A stretch of 64,000 nt of DNA from Schaalia sp. Marseille-Q2122. GTDB lineage: Bacteria; Actinomycetota; Actinomycetes; Actinomycetales; Actinomycetaceae. The translations under genes and the position numbers were made by a program. The notes beneath the pieces are model-generated. The model did not search any database. It was not told the origin of the DNA and saw only the letters and a program-made list of their open reading frames with translations. Positions 1-9,925 of the stretch are shown one piece after another. Position 1 is the stretch's first letter; each line of letters starts with the position of its first letter. The stretch is taken from the NCBI RefSeq assembly GCF_903645355.1, contig NZ_CAHJXR010000004.1, forward strand, positions 310,001 through 374,000, read 5' to 3'.

Positions 1-2411
1 GTATCGAGATGAACCCGCGCGTGTCCCGCTCATCGGCTTTGGCGTCCAAGGCCACGGGTTTCCCCATCGCGAAGATGGCGGCACGTCTGGCCCTGGGCTA
101 CACCCTTGATGAGATTCCCAACGACATTACCGGGTCCACCCCGGCATCCTTCGAACCGACGATTGACTACATTGTCGCCAAGGTTCCCCGCTTCACCTTC
201 GAAAAGTTCCCCGAGGCTGACGCGACCTTGACTACGGCGATGAAGGCCGTCGGTGAAGCCATGGCAATTGGCCACAACTACACCGAGGCCATGCAAAAGG
301 CACTGCGCTCCATTGATAAGAAGGGCGTGCAATTCCACTGGGAGGGGCCTGTGCCCACCGCAGAGGAGACCGCCGAACTGGTGCGCGCTGCCGCTACACC
401 AACGGAGTTCCGCCTCGTCCAGGTGCAGCAGGCTATTCGCGGTGGAGCCAGCGTTGAGGAACTCTTTGAGTCGACCGCGATTGACCCGTGGTTCCTTGAC
501 CAGATGGTTCTTCTTGACGAGATCGCCCGAGAGATCGTCGACGCGCCCGCACTGACCCGTGAGCTGCTGATGACGGCAAAGCGTCATGGGTTCTCTGATC
601 AGCAGATCGCGTCCATGCGCCGTATTTCCGAGATGACTGTCCGTGAGATCCGTGCAGCTTTCGACGTCCACCCTGTCTACAAGACGGTGGATACCTGCGC
701 TGGTCAGTTTTCGACGAATACGCCCTACCTGTACTCCACCTACGAGGCGCAGACCGAGGTTGCGCCGCGTGAACGCGAGGCCGTGATTATCCTCGGTGCG
801 GGCCCGAACCGCATCGGTCAGGGCATTGAGTTTGACTACTCCTGCGTGCACGCCACCATGGCATTGCGAGATCGCTACGAGACCGTCATGGTCAATTGCA
901 ACCCTGAGACGGTCTCCACCGACTATGACATTTCCGACCGCCTGTACTTTGAGCCCCTCACTCTTGAGGATGTGCTTGAGGTCTATCGTGCGGAATGCGC
1001 TGCTGGTCCGGTCGCTGGCATGCTCGTCCAGTTGGGTGGGCAAACCCCGCTGTCTTTGGCTGCGGATCTGGCGGCTGCCGGTGTGCCGATCCTGGGGACT
1101 TCTCCTGCTGCAATTGATCTGGCGGAGGATCGTGAGGAGTTCGGCAAGGTCTTGGCTGAAGCCAACCTTCCTGCTCCGGCGCATGACGTGGCCTACACGC
1201 CTTCGGCTGTCCACGCTGTCGCGGAGGCGATCGGCTACCCGATCCTTGTGCGCCCCAGCTTCGTGCTGGGTGGGCGCGGCATGGAGGTCATTAATGACCG
1301 TACAGGCTTGGATCGCTACCTTGATCGCCCTGATCTTGAGACGCTCTTTGAGCGTGGCCCGCTGCTCATTGACCGTTTCCTCGACGCTGCGGTGGAGATC
1401 GATGTCGACGCCCTCTATGACGGTGAAGAACTGTTTATGGGCGCCGTCATGGAGCATATTGAAGAGGCTGGCGTGCACTCGGGTGACTCTGCCAGCGTGC
1501 TTCCCCCGATGACCCTGTCGGCCCGCGAGGTTGCCCGCATCGCCCAGTCCACCGAGGCCATCGCCCGCGGCGTGGGCGTCAAGGGCCTCATCAACATCCA
1601 GTTCGCCCTGGTGTCGAATACTCTCTACGTCATCGAAGCGAACCCCCGCGCCTCCCGCACGGTGCCTTTTGCGTCGAAGGCGACGGGAGTGCCCCTGGCG
1701 AAGGCTGCGGCTCTCATCCAGGTGGGGGAGAGCATTGCCTCGCTGCGTGAATTGGGTGTCCTTCCTGCCGATGATGCGCGCACGATTCCGGCTCATTCGG
1801 CGATTGCGGTCAAGGCCGCTGTGTTGCCCTTTAAGCGTTTCCGCCACGCGGATGGGTCGGTGGTCGATTCGATCCTGGGGCCGGAGATGCGTTCAACGGG
1901 TGAGGTGATGGGGATTGACACCGATTTCCCCACGGCTTTTGCCAAGTCCCAATCGGCAGCATTTACGGATTTCCCCACGGAGGGGACCGTCTTTGTGTCG
2001 ATTGCGGATTCCGATAAGCGCGCCATCGTGTTCCCGTTGATCCGTTTGCAGGAACTTGGCTTTGAGATTCTGGCGACCGAGGGGACTGCCTCGGTGCTTC
2101 ACAGGAACGGGATTCGAGCCCAGGTGGTGCGTAAGAGCTCCGATGGGAGGGGTCCCAATGGCGAGCCCACCGTTGTCGACATGATTAATGATGGTGTGAT
2201 TGACATTATCGTGAATACACCTCAGAGCTCTGAGGACCGTCATGACGGCTACCAGATCCGCACGGCTGCGATGTCGCACGATCGAACGATTATCACGACC
2301 CTGCAGGCCTTCCATGCTGCAGTTCAGGCCATTGAGGTGCGTCTGCGCGGAAAGTACAGCGTGAAGTCCTTGCAGGAATGGGATGCGACCCGTAAGGAGG
2401 GGGCACGATGA
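1..2411 (+). CDS. carB: Carbamoyl-phosphate synthase large subunit, 5'-truncated by window edge
   Basis: Large subunit of carbamoyl-phosphate synthase, which makes carbamoyl phosphate from bicarbonate, ammonia (delivered by CarA) and two ATP for pyrimidine and arginine synthesis. About 802 residues are visible and the reading frame is open from base 3, so the first roughly 300 residues lie upstream of the window. The fragment begins in the first ATP-grasp unit ([18 protein letters not shown]). It then runs through the oligomerisation region, the second synthetase half ([18 protein letters not shown], and ATP-grasp core [12 protein letters not shown]) and a C-terminal MGS-like allosteric domain ([18 protein letters not shown]). 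The stop codon overlaps the pyrF start as ATGA, so the two are cotranscribed. The internal ATG at base 9 is not a true start because the homologous sequence continues 5' of it. Confidence 0.97.
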   Translation, partial: IEMNPRVSRSSALASKATGFPIAKMAARLALGYTLDEIPNDITGSTPASFEPTIDYIVAKVPRFTFEKFPEADATLTTAMKAVGEAMAIGHNYTEAMQKALRSIDKKGVQFHWEGPVPTAEETAELVRAAATPTEFRLVQVQQAIRGGASVEELFESTAIDPWFLDQMVLLDEIAREIVDAPALTRELLMTAKRHGFSDQQIASMRRISEMTVREIRAAFDVHPVYKTVDTCAGQFSTNTPYLYSTYEAQTEVAPREREAVIILGAGPNRIGQGIEFDYSCVHATMALRDRYETVMVNCNPETVSTDYDISDRLYFEPLTLEDVLEVYRAECAAGPVAGMLVQLGGQTPLSLAADLAAAGVPILGTSPAAIDLAEDREEFGKVLAEANLPAPAHDVAYTPSAVHAVAEAIGYPILVRPSFVLGGRGMEVINDRTGLDRYLDRPDLETLFERGPLLIDRFLDAAVEIDVDALYDGEELFMGAVMEHIEEAGVHSGDSASVLPPMTLSAREVARIAQSTEAIARGVGVKGLINIQFALVSNTLYVIEANPRASRTVPFASKATGVPLAKAAALIQVGESIASLRELGVLPADDARTIPAHSAIAVKAAVLPFKRFRHADGSVVDSILGPEMRSTGEVMGIDTDFPTAFAKSQSAAFTDFPTEGTVFVSIADSDKRAIVFPLIRLQELGFEILATEGTASVLHRNGIRAQVVRKSSDGRGPNGEPTVVDMINDGVIDIIVNTPQSSEDRHDGYQIRTAAMSHDRTIITTLQAFHAAVQAIEVRLRGKYSVKSLQEWDATRKEGAR

Positions 2412-3256
2412 GCGTGACGCCTTTTGGAGATCGACTCTATGCTGCGATGCGCGAGCATGGGCCGGTGTGTGTGGGGATTGACCCTCATGCTGGCCTTCTG
2501 GAGGCTTGGGGCTTGCCTGCGACGGTTGAGGGGTTGCGCACCTTTAGCTTGACAGTTGTGGAGGCTTTGGGCGGCCGCGTGGCTGCTTTCAAGCCGCAGG
2601 CAGCCTTCTTCGAGCGTTTCGGCTCCCAGGGGATTGCGGTATTGGAGGAGGTCGTTGCTGCGTGTCGCGCGGCAGACTCCCTGTGCATTGTCGATGCGAA
2701 GCGTGGTGATATTGGGTCAACGATGGAGGGCTATGCCGATGCCTTCTTGGATGGGGGGTCCCCGCTTGCTGGCGACGCTGTGACGCTCTCTCCCTATCTT
2801 GGAGTGGGTGCGCTAGCTCAGGCTCTTGAACGAGCTGTAGAGCAGGGGAGGGGCGTTTTTGTTCTCGCGTTGACATCAAATCCGCAAGGAAAGACGATTC
2901 AGCATGCGCGTAATGCTGATGGCGAGAGCGTCGCTGCGGCGGTCATTCGGGAGTTGGGAGCCTTCAACGCACAGTGTGAATTTGATCACGTTGGGCCTGT
3001 TGGTGCGGTCATTGGCGCCACTGTCGGAACAGCTGTTCAAGATCTGGAAATCGATTGTGGACAAATGCGCGGAATCGTTCTGGCACCCGGAATTGGAGCC
3101 CAGGGCGCAGGGGTTGAACAGGTAAAACAGGTTTTCGAGGGTATCGAAGATCGGGTACTTGCTTCAACTTCTCGCGCAGTTCTAGTGGCGGGTCCAAACG
3201 TCGCCCAACTACGAAAAGCTCACGACAAGGCTGTTCAAGAACTGGCCGAAATGTGA
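2408..3256 (+). CDS. pyrF: Orotidine 5'-phosphate decarboxylase (type 2, long form)
   Basis: Decarboxylates OMP to UMP, the last step of de novo UMP synthesis, in the cytoplasm. The protein has 282 residues, the length of the long actinobacterial-type enzyme. The catalytic Asp/Lys/Asp motif [10 protein letters not shown] lies at residues 96-105, a substrate-phosphate region ([10 protein letters not shown]) is near the C-terminus, and VGIDPH is near the N-terminus. The ATG overlaps the carB stop by four bases, which fits translational coupling within a pyrimidine operon. A strong hairpin follows directly and probably ends the operon. Confidence 0.96.
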   Translation: MSVTPFGDRLYAAMREHGPVCVGIDPHAGLLEAWGLPATVEGLRTFSLTVVEALGGRVAAFKPQAAFFERFGSQGIAVLEEVVAACRAADSLCIVDAKRGDIGSTMEGYADAFLDGGSPLAGDAVTLSPYLGVGALAQALERAVEQGRGVFVLALTSNPQGKTIQHARNADGESVAAAVIRELGAFNAQCEFDHVGPVGAVIGATVGTAVQDLEIDCGQMRGIVLAPGIGAQGAGVEQVKQVFEGIEDRVLASTSRAVLVAGPNVAQLRKAHDKAVQELAEM

Positions 3257-3260
3257 GATA

Positions 3261-3298
3261 ACTACGCTCCCGGTTCTCCCCAAAACCGGGGGCGTAGT
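3261..3298 (+). terminator. Hairpin terminator after pyrF
   Basis: A 15-base-pair inverted repeat (arms 3261-3275 and 3284-3298, one G-T pair, 8-base loop) begins just after the pyrF stop. There is no T-run behind it, as is common for actinobacterial terminators. It separates the pyr genes from mihF. Confidence 0.7.
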
Positions 3299-3348
3299 GG
3301 CATCCTATTAGCGTCACATAATTCTTCATATGGTGAGGGAGAGAGCTC

Positions 3349-3660
3349 ATGGCTCTACCGGATTTGACCCCGCAACAGCGTGCGGAGGCCCTCGAGAAGG
3401 CCACCCGCGCACGTCGTCGTCGTGCTGAGGTCAAGGCAGCACTCAAGGCAAGGGAAATGAAGCTGTCTGAGGTTCTCGACCTCGCAGCTACCGACGAGGC
3501 CGTCGCCAAGATGAAGGTTGTCTCCCTGCTTGAGGCTCTTCCTCGAGTCGGTGTCAATACTGCCTCGATCCTCATGGATGAATACAAGATCGCACAGTCT
3601 CGACGCATTCGCGGTCTTGGCCCCGTCCAGCGCGACGCACTGGTGAAGCGCTTCGGCTGA
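3349..3660 (+). CDS. mihF: Integration host factor, actinobacterial type (mIHF)
   Basis: A small basic nucleoid-associated DNA-binding protein of 103 residues, unrelated in sequence to E. coli IHF despite the name. The family is recognised by the Arg-rich N-terminal helix ([14 protein letters not shown]) followed by the helix-two-turn-helix region [17 protein letters not shown] and the C-terminal [17 protein letters not shown]. The ATG follows a purine-rich GGGAGAG ribosome site. The mihF-gmk-rpoZ-coaBC-metK order is conserved in actinobacteria. In Mycobacterium and Streptomyces the protein bends and compacts DNA and supports growth; the same role is inferred here. Confidence 0.95.
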   Translation: MALPDLTPQQRAEALEKATRARRRRAEVKAALKAREMKLSEVLDLAATDEAVAKMKVVSLLEALPRVGVNTASILMDEYKIAQSRRIRGLGPVQRDALVKRFG

Positions 3661-3679
3661 ACGTGGCAAGATGGTGTGC

Positions 3680-4237
3680 ATGACTCATGCGCGCCTGACC
3701 GTCCTCGTTGGTCCGAGCGGCGTCGGTAAAGGAACCGTCGTCTCTGCTCTCAAGGATCTCCATCCCGAGCTCATCGTCTCCGTATCGGCCACCACGCGAG
3801 ATCCTCGCCCTGGCGAACAACACGGCGTGAACTACTTCTTCCTCAGCGAGGAAGAATTCGATGAACTCCTCGGAAACGATGGCTTTCTTGAGTGGGCGCA
3901 GGTCTTCGGCGGAAACCGATACGGCACGCCGCGTGGACCCGTTGAAGAACACCTCGCCGCCGGACGCCCCGTCCTTCTTGAAATCGATCTTGAAGGCGCC
4001 CGACAGGTCCGTCAGGCCATGCCCGAGGCGCAGCTCGTCTTTCTCGCTCCCCCCTCATGGGAAGAGCTGGAACGCCGCCTGATCGGGCGAGGAACTGAGA
4101 CCCCCGAACAGCAACAGCGCCGCCTGGCCACTGCGCGCACCGAACTTGCCGCACAGGCAGAGTTCGATACCACAGTGATAAATGACGACGTTGAGCGTGC
4201 TGCCGTGGAGATAGCCGCCTTGATGGGCCTAAAATAG
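3680..4237 (+). CDS. gmk: Guanylate kinase
   Basis: Phosphorylates GMP to GDP using ATP. The protein has 185 residues from this start. The P-loop GPSGVGKG is at residues 11-18, followed by the GMP-binding segment ([25 protein letters not shown]) and the lid-region Arg residues. An in-frame ATG at 3671 would add three residues. The 3680 ATG is preferred because a -10-like CAAGAT (3667-3672) ends 7 bases before it and no Shine-Dalgarno is visible, which fits a leaderless start. Neighbours mihF (19 bases upstream) and rpoZ match the conserved actinobacterial order. Confidence 0.95.
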   Translation: MTHARLTVLVGPSGVGKGTVVSALKDLHPELIVSVSATTRDPRPGEQHGVNYFFLSEEEFDELLGNDGFLEWAQVFGGNRYGTPRGPVEEHLAAGRPVLLEIDLEGARQVRQAMPEAQLVFLAPPSWEELERRLIGRGTETPEQQQRRLATARTELAAQAEFDTTVINDDVERAAVEIAALMGLK

Positions 4238-4249
4238 TTCGGTTAGACT
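4220..4249 (+). promoter_or_regulatory. Putative rpoZ promoter
   Basis: TTGATG at 4220-4225 and TAGACT at 4244-4249 are separated by 18 bases. They overlap the end of gmk and lie upstream of rpoZ. A small hairpin (arms 4265-4272 and 4277-4284, 8 base pairs, loop CATC) sits between this site and rpoZ; it could be a gmk terminator or a leader structure. The call is from sequence pattern only. Confidence 0.4.
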
Positions 4250-4329
4250 CGAAGGCCGTGGTCGGCGCATCGCATCCGATGCGCACCTGAGCCGTCCTAT
4301 CAGGGTCCAGTACTGAGGAGAATCAACAC

Positions 4330-4596
4330 ATGTCCGGAATTGTCGCCCAGCCCGAAGGTATCACCTACCCTCCGATTGACGACCTGCTTGAGCACGTTGA
4401 CTCGAAGTACGCCCTGGTGATCTTCGCAGCGAAGCGTGCCCGACAGATCAACTCCTACAACCGCCAGCTTGAGCAGAACGTCATTCAGTTCGTTGGCCCC
4501 GTTGTCGACGTTGAACCCGACGAGAAGCCCTTGGCTATCGCCCTGCGTGAGATTGATGAGGGTCTGCTGAGCCTCGAGGCTGACCCCGAGGCCTGA
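4330..4596 (+). CDS. rpoZ: RNA polymerase omega subunit
   Basis: The small omega subunit that helps fold and hold the beta-prime subunit in RNA polymerase. The protein has 88 residues, a normal size for actinobacteria. The core is recognisable as [20 protein letters not shown] followed by AAKRARQIN and the tail [22 protein letters not shown] ribosome site sits just before the ATG. It lies 6 bases before coaBC, so the two genes are probably cotranscribed. Confidence 0.95.
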   Translation: MSGIVAQPEGITYPPIDDLLEHVDSKYALVIFAAKRARQINSYNRQLEQNVIQFVGPVVDVEPDEKPLAIALREIDEGLLSLEADPEA

Positions 4597-4602
4597 CCCA
4601 TC

Positions 4603-5844
4603 ATGACCGCCACCGTCGTCGTCGGAGTCGGTGGGGGAGTCGCCGCTTTTAAAGCGGCCACCCTCGTTCGTGAAATCACCCGTGCCGGACACCAGGTACG
4701 GGTGATTCCCACACCCGCCGCACTCGAGTTCGTCGGCACAGCCACCTGGGAAGCCCTCAGCGGCGCCCCCGTCTACACGGGTGTCTTCGAAGCCGGAGGT
4801 GCCGACCATGTTGAGATCGCACGTAATGCCGACCTCATCGTCATCGCGCCAGCGACGGCTGATCTCATGGCCCGCATGCGCGCAGGCATGGCCAATGACC
4901 TGCTGACAACAACGGTGCTCGCCGCGCGCTGTCCCGTCCTCATTGCTCCCGCGATGCACACTGCCATGTGGGAACACCCCGCCACCCAGGACAACTGTCA
5001 GGTTTTGGCCGAACGCGGCGTGCACATCATTGACCCCATTGAGGGTGCGCTTTCCTCCGGAGACAGCGGGAAGGGGCGCATGCCCGAACCCGAAGAGATC
5101 GCGCGCATCGCACTGAGTTATCTTCCCAGCGATGCCACTATCCCCATGCCCTCCGAAGACCACTCTGACCTTGCCGGACAAAGGATTCTCATCACCGCAG
5201 GCGGCACCCATGAAGCGATTGATCCCGTTCGCTTCATTGGCAATCACTCCTCAGGACGACAGGGTATTGCTATCGCTCGCTGCGCTGCCCGTCGCGGAGC
5301 ATCAGTGACTCTGGTGAGCGCCAATATTGAGGCGTCACTTCTTCCCGACGGGGTCCGCATTGTGCCCGTCGTGAGCGCAGCCGATATGGAAGCAGCTGTC
5401 ACCGCACTCTTGCCCGAGGTTGACATTGTTGTCATGGCAGCGGCGGTCGCCGACTACCGGCCTCTCGCGCCGGCGCAGATGAAACTCAAAAAGAGTGAGG
5501 AAACAGACGTTCCTCAGATTCTCCTCGAACGAACACCCGACATCCTGGCCGGCCTCGCACGTTCCCCGCAGCGCCCCGCATGCCTCGTCGGCTTTGCCGC
5601 AGAAACAGGAACACGTGAACAAGTGCTTGCTTTTGGGCAGGAAAAAGCCCGAAGGAAGGGGGCTGACCTGCTTGTCGTCAACCCGGTAGGGCAAGGACGA
5701 GGTTTTGGAGACGTCCCCAATGACGTCCACTTCCTCGACCGCGACGGCCAGGTTGTCGGCAGCGCCTCGGGCAGTAAGGACGATGTCGCCTGCGCCATCC
5801 TTGATCGCGTGAGCGCCATCGTGGCGAGTACGATGGAGCGGTGA
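4603..5844 (+). CDS. coaBC: Bifunctional phosphopantothenoylcysteine decarboxylase / phosphopantothenate-cysteine ligase
   Basis: Catalyses two consecutive steps of coenzyme A synthesis: CTP-dependent ligation of cysteine to 4'-phosphopantothenate and FMN-dependent decarboxylation. The protein has 413 residues. The N-terminal CoaC flavoprotein half carries [30 protein letters not shown] and [12 protein letters not shown]. The C-terminal CoaB half has [33 protein letters not shown] and KLKK. At the flexible flap where E. coli has ACGDIGPGRM with a catalytic Cys, this protein reads [10 protein letters not shown], with Ser. Some other actinobacterial enzymes also lack that Cys as I recall them. 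The gene ends in a GTGA overlap with metK. Confidence 0.94.
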   Translation: MTATVVVGVGGGVAAFKAATLVREITRAGHQVRVIPTPAALEFVGTATWEALSGAPVYTGVFEAGGADHVEIARNADLIVIAPATADLMARMRAGMANDLLTTTVLAARCPVLIAPAMHTAMWEHPATQDNCQVLAERGVHIIDPIEGALSSGDSGKGRMPEPEEIARIALSYLPSDATIPMPSEDHSDLAGQRILITAGGTHEAIDPVRFIGNHSSGRQGIAIARCAARRGASVTLVSANIEASLLPDGVRIVPVVSAADMEAAVTALLPEVDIVVMAAAVADYRPLAPAQMKLKKSEETDVPQILLERTPDILAGLARSPQRPACLVGFAAETGTREQVLAFGQEKARRKGADLLVVNPVGQGRGFGDVPNDVHFLDRDGQVVGSASGSKDDVACAILDRVSAIVASTMER

Positions 5845-7037
5845 CTTCTCAACTGCGTTTATTCACCTCGGAATCTGTGACCGAGGGCCATCCCGACAAA
5901 GTATGTGACCGCATTTCCGACGCGATCCTCGACGCTCTCTTAGCAGCAGACCCCCATGCTCGCGTCGCCGTTGAAACAATGGTGACCACTGGCTTAGTAC
6001 ACGTCGCTGGTGAGGTCACCACCGACACCTACGTCGAGATTCCCCAGATTATCCGCGAAGAAATCTCCGCCATCGGCTACACCTCCTCCGAGGTTGGCTT
6101 TGACGGCGCCTCCTGCGGTGTCTCCATCTCCATCGGCCAGCAAAGCCCCGATATCGCTGGCGGTGTGAGCAATGCCCTCGAGGTGCGCACCCACGAGGAC
6201 CGCGATGAGCGCGACCGCCAGGGCGCAGGCGACCAGGGCCTCATGTTCGGCTACGCCTCCGATGAAACCCCCGACCTCATGCCCGCCCCCATCTGGCTCG
6301 CACACCGCCTTGCTGAGCGCCTCGCACAGGTGCGTCACGAGGGCCTTATGGATGGACTTCGCCCCGACGGTAAGACACAGGTGACCCTCGGATACGAGGC
6401 GGATCGTCCCGTCAGTGTCAGCACCATCGTCGTTTCTACCCAGCATGCACCCGAAAGGACCCTCGCCGAACTTAACGAGGGAATCCGCGAACTCGTCATT
6501 GCCCCCGTCCTGGCCAATAGCGGACTTGATCTTGATGCTGACGACGCACAGATTCTCGTCAACCCCTCCGGCCGCTTCGTGATCGGTGGCCCGACAGGCG
6601 ACGCCGGCCTGACCGGCCGCAAGATTATCGTTGACACCTACGGCGGTATGGCCCGCCATGGCGGCGGCGCATTCTCAGGTAAGGATCCATCGAAGGTGGA
6701 CCGTTCAGCCGCCTACGCCGCGCGGTGGGCCGCAAAGAATGTCGTCGCTGCTGGCCTGGCTCGTCGTTGCGAAATTCAAGTTGCTTACGCGATTGGCCGG
6801 GCGCACCCCGTCGGCCTCTACGTTGACACCTTCGGCACCGGTGTTGCTCCCGATCATGAGATCGCCCGCGCCGTCGAAGAAGTTTTCGACCTTCGCCCCG
6901 CAGGCATGATCGCCGACCTTGATCTGCTCCGTCCGATCTACACGCCAACCACGGCTTATGGTCACTTCGGTCGAGATATCTTCCCCTGGGAGGCGCTCAC
7001 CAAGACCGACGACCTTCTGGCAGCGTTCAACAACTAA
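5841..7037 (+). CDS. metK: S-adenosylmethionine synthetase
   Basis: Makes S-adenosylmethionine from methionine and ATP. The 398-residue protein starts at a GTG that overlaps the coaBC stop. Family signatures are [17 protein letters not shown] near the N-terminus, the hexapeptide GAGDQG within [13 protein letters not shown], the P-loop-like [19 protein letters not shown], and the terminal region [10 protein letters not shown]. The start is supported by the strict overlap and by the fit to the family N-terminus ([14 protein letters not shown]). A long hairpin follows the stop codon. Confidence 0.97.
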   Translation: MTSQLRLFTSESVTEGHPDKVCDRISDAILDALLAADPHARVAVETMVTTGLVHVAGEVTTDTYVEIPQIIREEISAIGYTSSEVGFDGASCGVSISIGQQSPDIAGGVSNALEVRTHEDRDERDRQGAGDQGLMFGYASDETPDLMPAPIWLAHRLAERLAQVRHEGLMDGLRPDGKTQVTLGYEADRPVSVSTIVVSTQHAPERTLAELNEGIRELVIAPVLANSGLDLDADDAQILVNPSGRFVIGGPTGDAGLTGRKIIVDTYGGMARHGGGAFSGKDPSKVDRSAAYAARWAAKNVVAAGLARRCEIQVAYAIGRAHPVGLYVDTFGTGVAPDHEIARAVEEVFDLRPAGMIADLDLLRPIYTPTTAYGHFGRDIFPWEALTKTDDLLAAFNN

Positions 7038-7047
7038 CCGCCGTGAA

Positions 7048-7090
7048 CTGATAGCGTGTGTGTATCCCGCCGATACGCACACGCTATCAG
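7048..7090 (+). terminator. Hairpin terminator after metK
   Basis: A 19-base-pair stem (arms 7048-7066 and 7072-7090, one G-T pair) with loop CCGCC. It starts 10 bases after the metK stop and lies before the VKOR gene. No long T-run follows. Confidence 0.75.
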
Positions 7091-7117
7091 CACGTTATTC
7101 CCGCCCAAGGAGCACTG

Positions 7118-7717
7118 ATGTCAGCTGAGCCTCGTGAGTCCACCGCATGGCGCACACGCACCGCCCTGGAAATGATTATTTCCGGCGTGATTGGCCTCTA
7201 CGCATCCTTCGTTCTCTCGATCGAAGCGTGGGTGCTTGCTTCCAACGCGGATGCCTCCTTCGGCTGCGACGTTAATAGCGTCATTTCCTGCTCTGCTGTG
7301 GCCCAGACCCCGCAAGCGCAGGTCCTCGGATTCCCTAATGCCTTCCTGGGGATCTTTTTCGAAACCGTCGTCTTGGCGGTGTCGGTGGCGATCGTTGCTG
7401 GCGTGCGTTTCCCACGCTGGTACATGCTCTGTGTTGAATTGCTGTACACCATCGGACTGGGTTTCGCGCTGTGGCTCTTCTACCAGTCCTACTTCGTGAT
7501 CCGCGTCCTGTGCCCCTGGTGCTTACTCATTACCGCCACGACGACCCTGGTGTGGGCAGGACTGACCCGCATGAATATCCGCGACGGTAGTCTTCCTGCA
7601 CCGGCTTGGCTGCGCCGCATTGTTGAGCAGGGTTTGGACTGGGCATTTACCGGGTTGTTCCTCTTTATTCTTCTTGCGATGCTCGTTGCCCGCTACGGGG
7701 TGACGCTCCTGAGTTGA
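7118..7717 (+). CDS. Vitamin K epoxide reductase (VKOR) family membrane protein
   Basis: Membrane thiol oxidoreductase; bacterial VKOR homologues reoxidise DsbA-like proteins using quinone and so drive disulfide formation outside the membrane. The protein has 199 residues and four or five hydrophobic segments. The cysteine pair C50/C58 (GCDVNSVISCS) and the quinone-proximal CPWC at residues 132-135 match the family; Ser/Thr-rich loops lie between them. The start at 7118 is chosen over an upstream in-frame ATG at 7058 because AAGGAG (7107-7112) sits before it and the upstream part lies inside the metK terminator. No thioredoxin-fold partner is next to it. Confidence 0.9.
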   Translation: MSAEPRESTAWRTRTALEMIISGVIGLYASFVLSIEAWVLASNADASFGCDVNSVISCSAVAQTPQAQVLGFPNAFLGIFFETVVLAVSVAIVAGVRFPRWYMLCVELLYTIGLGFALWLFYQSYFVIRVLCPWCLLITATTTLVWAGLTRMNIRDGSLPAPAWLRRIVEQGLDWAFTGLFLFILLAMLVARYGVTLLS

Positions 7718-7761
7718 GCATTCATCACGCAGATGCGGGGTGGATGTGAGTTACTAGAGCC

Positions 7762-9825
7762 ATGAGTGTTCAAGGCGCTTTTCCCGGCTTGGAGGAGGAA
7801 GCTTCTCCCGTTGATATTGCGCGCGTTCTTGTCGACACCGACCTGCCGCACCTCGATAAGCTCCTCGACTATCAGATTCCCGAGCATCTCAGCGATGGGG
7901 CTCAGGTGGGGCACACGGTGAAGGTGACCGTGGCCGGTCGGGCGCACACAGGATGGATTATTGAGCGTGACCGGATCGTGCCCGAACATCGTTCGCTGCG
8001 TCCCATCGAATCGGTCATTTCTCGCCTGCCTGTCGTGACGCCCGAGCTTGTCGAGTACGGGACCCACGTTGCCCGCCGATCCTTGGCTACCCTTCCTCAG
8101 GTGCTTTCTCTTGCTATTCCGCCACGCCACGCGGGTGCGGAAGAGGAACACGCGTCACACTCCCGGCGCCCCTCCCATCCTCGGGACGCGGTGGTCGACG
8201 CCGCCGGAGGCGGGTGGCAGGAGGATGCTGAAGGGAGCGCATGGTCGTCCCACGAGGATGGAGTCGCCTTCCTTCACGCCCTCGCTTCGGGCAAGAACCC
8301 GCGCGGAGTGTGGGCCGCTCTTCCAGGCAACCGCGAGGAGCAACTCCACGAGGTTCTCGTCGCCTGCCTCCATTCGGGTAGGCGCGTCCTCTTCATTTGT
8401 CCAACCTCCCAGCAAGCGGAGGCGGAAGCTGCGACTATTCGTGCGGCCTTACCTCGTGCGCGTGTGAGCCTCCTTCACGGCGAGCTCTCCTCGCGTGATC
8501 GATACGCCTCCTATCTCACAGCTCTTGACGGGCAGTGCGATGTGCTCGTGGGGACTCGGTCTGCTGCCTGGACCCCGCTGCCAGATATTGGCCTTGTCAT
8601 CGTGTGGGATGACGGGGATGATCGCCTGCGTGAGCAGCGCGCTCCACGTGTCGACGCCCTGGATATTGCTGTGGCTCGCGCTCATCTTCACGGCTGCGCC
8701 CTGTTGGTAGGGGCATGGGCGCGTTCGGTGAAGGCTCATTCCTTGGTGGCGTCGCGCTGGGCGCAGTCTCTGCATGCTGGTTGGGAAGAGCGCCGCACTC
8801 TTGCTCCACGCGTCGTTGTTCCCGATGACTTTGATCGCGAGAGGGAAGGGCTGTCTGCTCACCTGCAGATTCCGACGAGTGCTCAGCAGATGCTCCGCCA
8901 GGCGGTGAAGGAAGGACCCGTCCTAGTGCAGGTGCCTCTGAGTGGATATGCCCCCGCGATTGCCTGCCAGGGCTGTCGAAAGCCCGCGCGCTGCACGCAT
9001 TGTCACGGCGTTCTTTCTGTGACGGCTTCGCGCACGATCACCTGCTCATGGTGCAGTCGCGACACGGAGCATTGGCGCTGTCCTCAGTGCCACGGCAGTC
9101 AGCTGCGGGCCTTCCGTGTGGGCTCTGATCGAACTGCGGAGGACCTGGGGCGTGCATTCCCTGGGATTCCTTTGACAGTGTCCTCCGCCCAACGCGGGGT
9201 CGTTGATCGTGTGGATACGAAGCCGCGCCTCGTGGTGGCCACGCCGGGTGCTGAACCGCGGGCTGATGGCGGATACGCGGCGGTTTTGATCGTGGACGCT
9301 CCGGCGATTGCGGGGCGCTCAGAACTGTGGGCCCCGCAGGAGGCTTTGCGTCGTTGGATGAATGCTTGTGCGCTCCTGCGCATCGCTCCTGTGCGGGGGG
9401 ATGGGCATGGCGGGGCTCAGGCGATGGTCGTTGGGGGAGTGGAGCCTCTGCTTGCCCAATCCCTCATCCGATGGGACCCTACGCATTTTGCGACTCAGGC
9501 TCTTGAGGAACGCGTGGAGCTCGCTTTTTTCCCGGCTGCCACGATTGTCGCTATTGATGGTCCGCTGGGAGAGATTGAAGCACTCATCCGTGATCTGAGT
9601 GCCTCCACTGAGTGTGAGCATGTCGGCACGGTGCCTCGGCGCGGTAGCTACATGGAGGACGAGGCGAACGCCGATCCGCTGTCTGTTGAGGTGCGTGCCC
9701 TCGTGCGCGCCTCTCGTGCGCGCAGCGCTGAACTGCTCGAAGCCCTGCGCGGTATTCAGCAGGTGCGTTCGGCCCATAAGCGCCCGATGCTGCGCATGAG
9801 TGTCAACCCGCCCGAGCTGTTCTAG
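7762..9825 (+). CDS. priA: PriA-like primosomal protein N', ATPase motifs degenerate
   Basis: Homologue of the replication-restart factor PriA, 687 residues. The N-terminal DNA-binding domain (VLVDTDLPHLDKLLDYQIPE) and the Cys-rich zinc region (CQGCRKPARCTHC ... CSWCSRD ... CPQCHG) are clear. The helicase core has lost its nucleotide-binding signatures: no Walker A is visible after FLHALASGKNPRG, and the DEEH position reads WDDGDD. This is the usual state of actinobacterial PriA, annotated as probably lacking helicase activity. It likely binds forks or partner proteins without unwinding. It lies in the conserved metK-priA-fmt-rsmB-rpe neighbourhood. Confidence 0.92.
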   Translation: MSVQGAFPGLEEEASPVDIARVLVDTDLPHLDKLLDYQIPEHLSDGAQVGHTVKVTVAGRAHTGWIIERDRIVPEHRSLRPIESVISRLPVVTPELVEYGTHVARRSLATLPQVLSLAIPPRHAGAEEEHASHSRRPSHPRDAVVDAAGGGWQEDAEGSAWSSHEDGVAFLHALASGKNPRGVWAALPGNREEQLHEVLVACLHSGRRVLFICPTSQQAEAEAATIRAALPRARVSLLHGELSSRDRYASYLTALDGQCDVLVGTRSAAWTPLPDIGLVIVWDDGDDRLREQRAPRVDALDIAVARAHLHGCALLVGAWARSVKAHSLVASRWAQSLHAGWEERRTLAPRVVVPDDFDREREGLSAHLQIPTSAQQMLRQAVKEGPVLVQVPLSGYAPAIACQGCRKPARCTHCHGVLSVTASRTITCSWCSRDTEHWRCPQCHGSQLRAFRVGSDRTAEDLGRAFPGIPLTVSSAQRGVVDRVDTKPRLVVATPGAEPRADGGYAAVLIVDAPAIAGRSELWAPQEALRRWMNACALLRIAPVRGDGHGGAQAMVVGGVEPLLAQSLIRWDPTHFATQALEERVELAFFPAATIVAIDGPLGEIEALIRDLSASTECEHVGTVPRRGSYMEDEANADPLSVEVRALVRASRARSAELLEALRGIQQVRSAHKRPMLRMSVNPPELF

Positions 9826-9916
9826 GAGACTCTTGGTTAAGCCTTTCATGCCGGGCAGGAGGGCTGCGGAGAGCATGGTCATAGCTGCGGCTCGGTCCTG
9901 GCGTGAGGGGCGCCTG

Positions 9917-9922
9917 TAAACT
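9917..9922 (+). promoter_or_regulatory. Putative -10 box for fmt (leaderless)
   Basis: TAAACT lies 6 bases before a GTG at 9929 (3 before the ATG at 9926). No Shine-Dalgarno is seen, so a leaderless mRNA is plausible. The -35 is not evident. Confidence 0.35.
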
Positions 9923-9925
9923 TGG

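Noticed and set aside
30-1847. 605-codon open frame opposite carB
   Set aside because: It is a shadow of carB on the opposite strand. Long antisense frames are common in G+C-rich DNA and the translation shows no recognisable domain.
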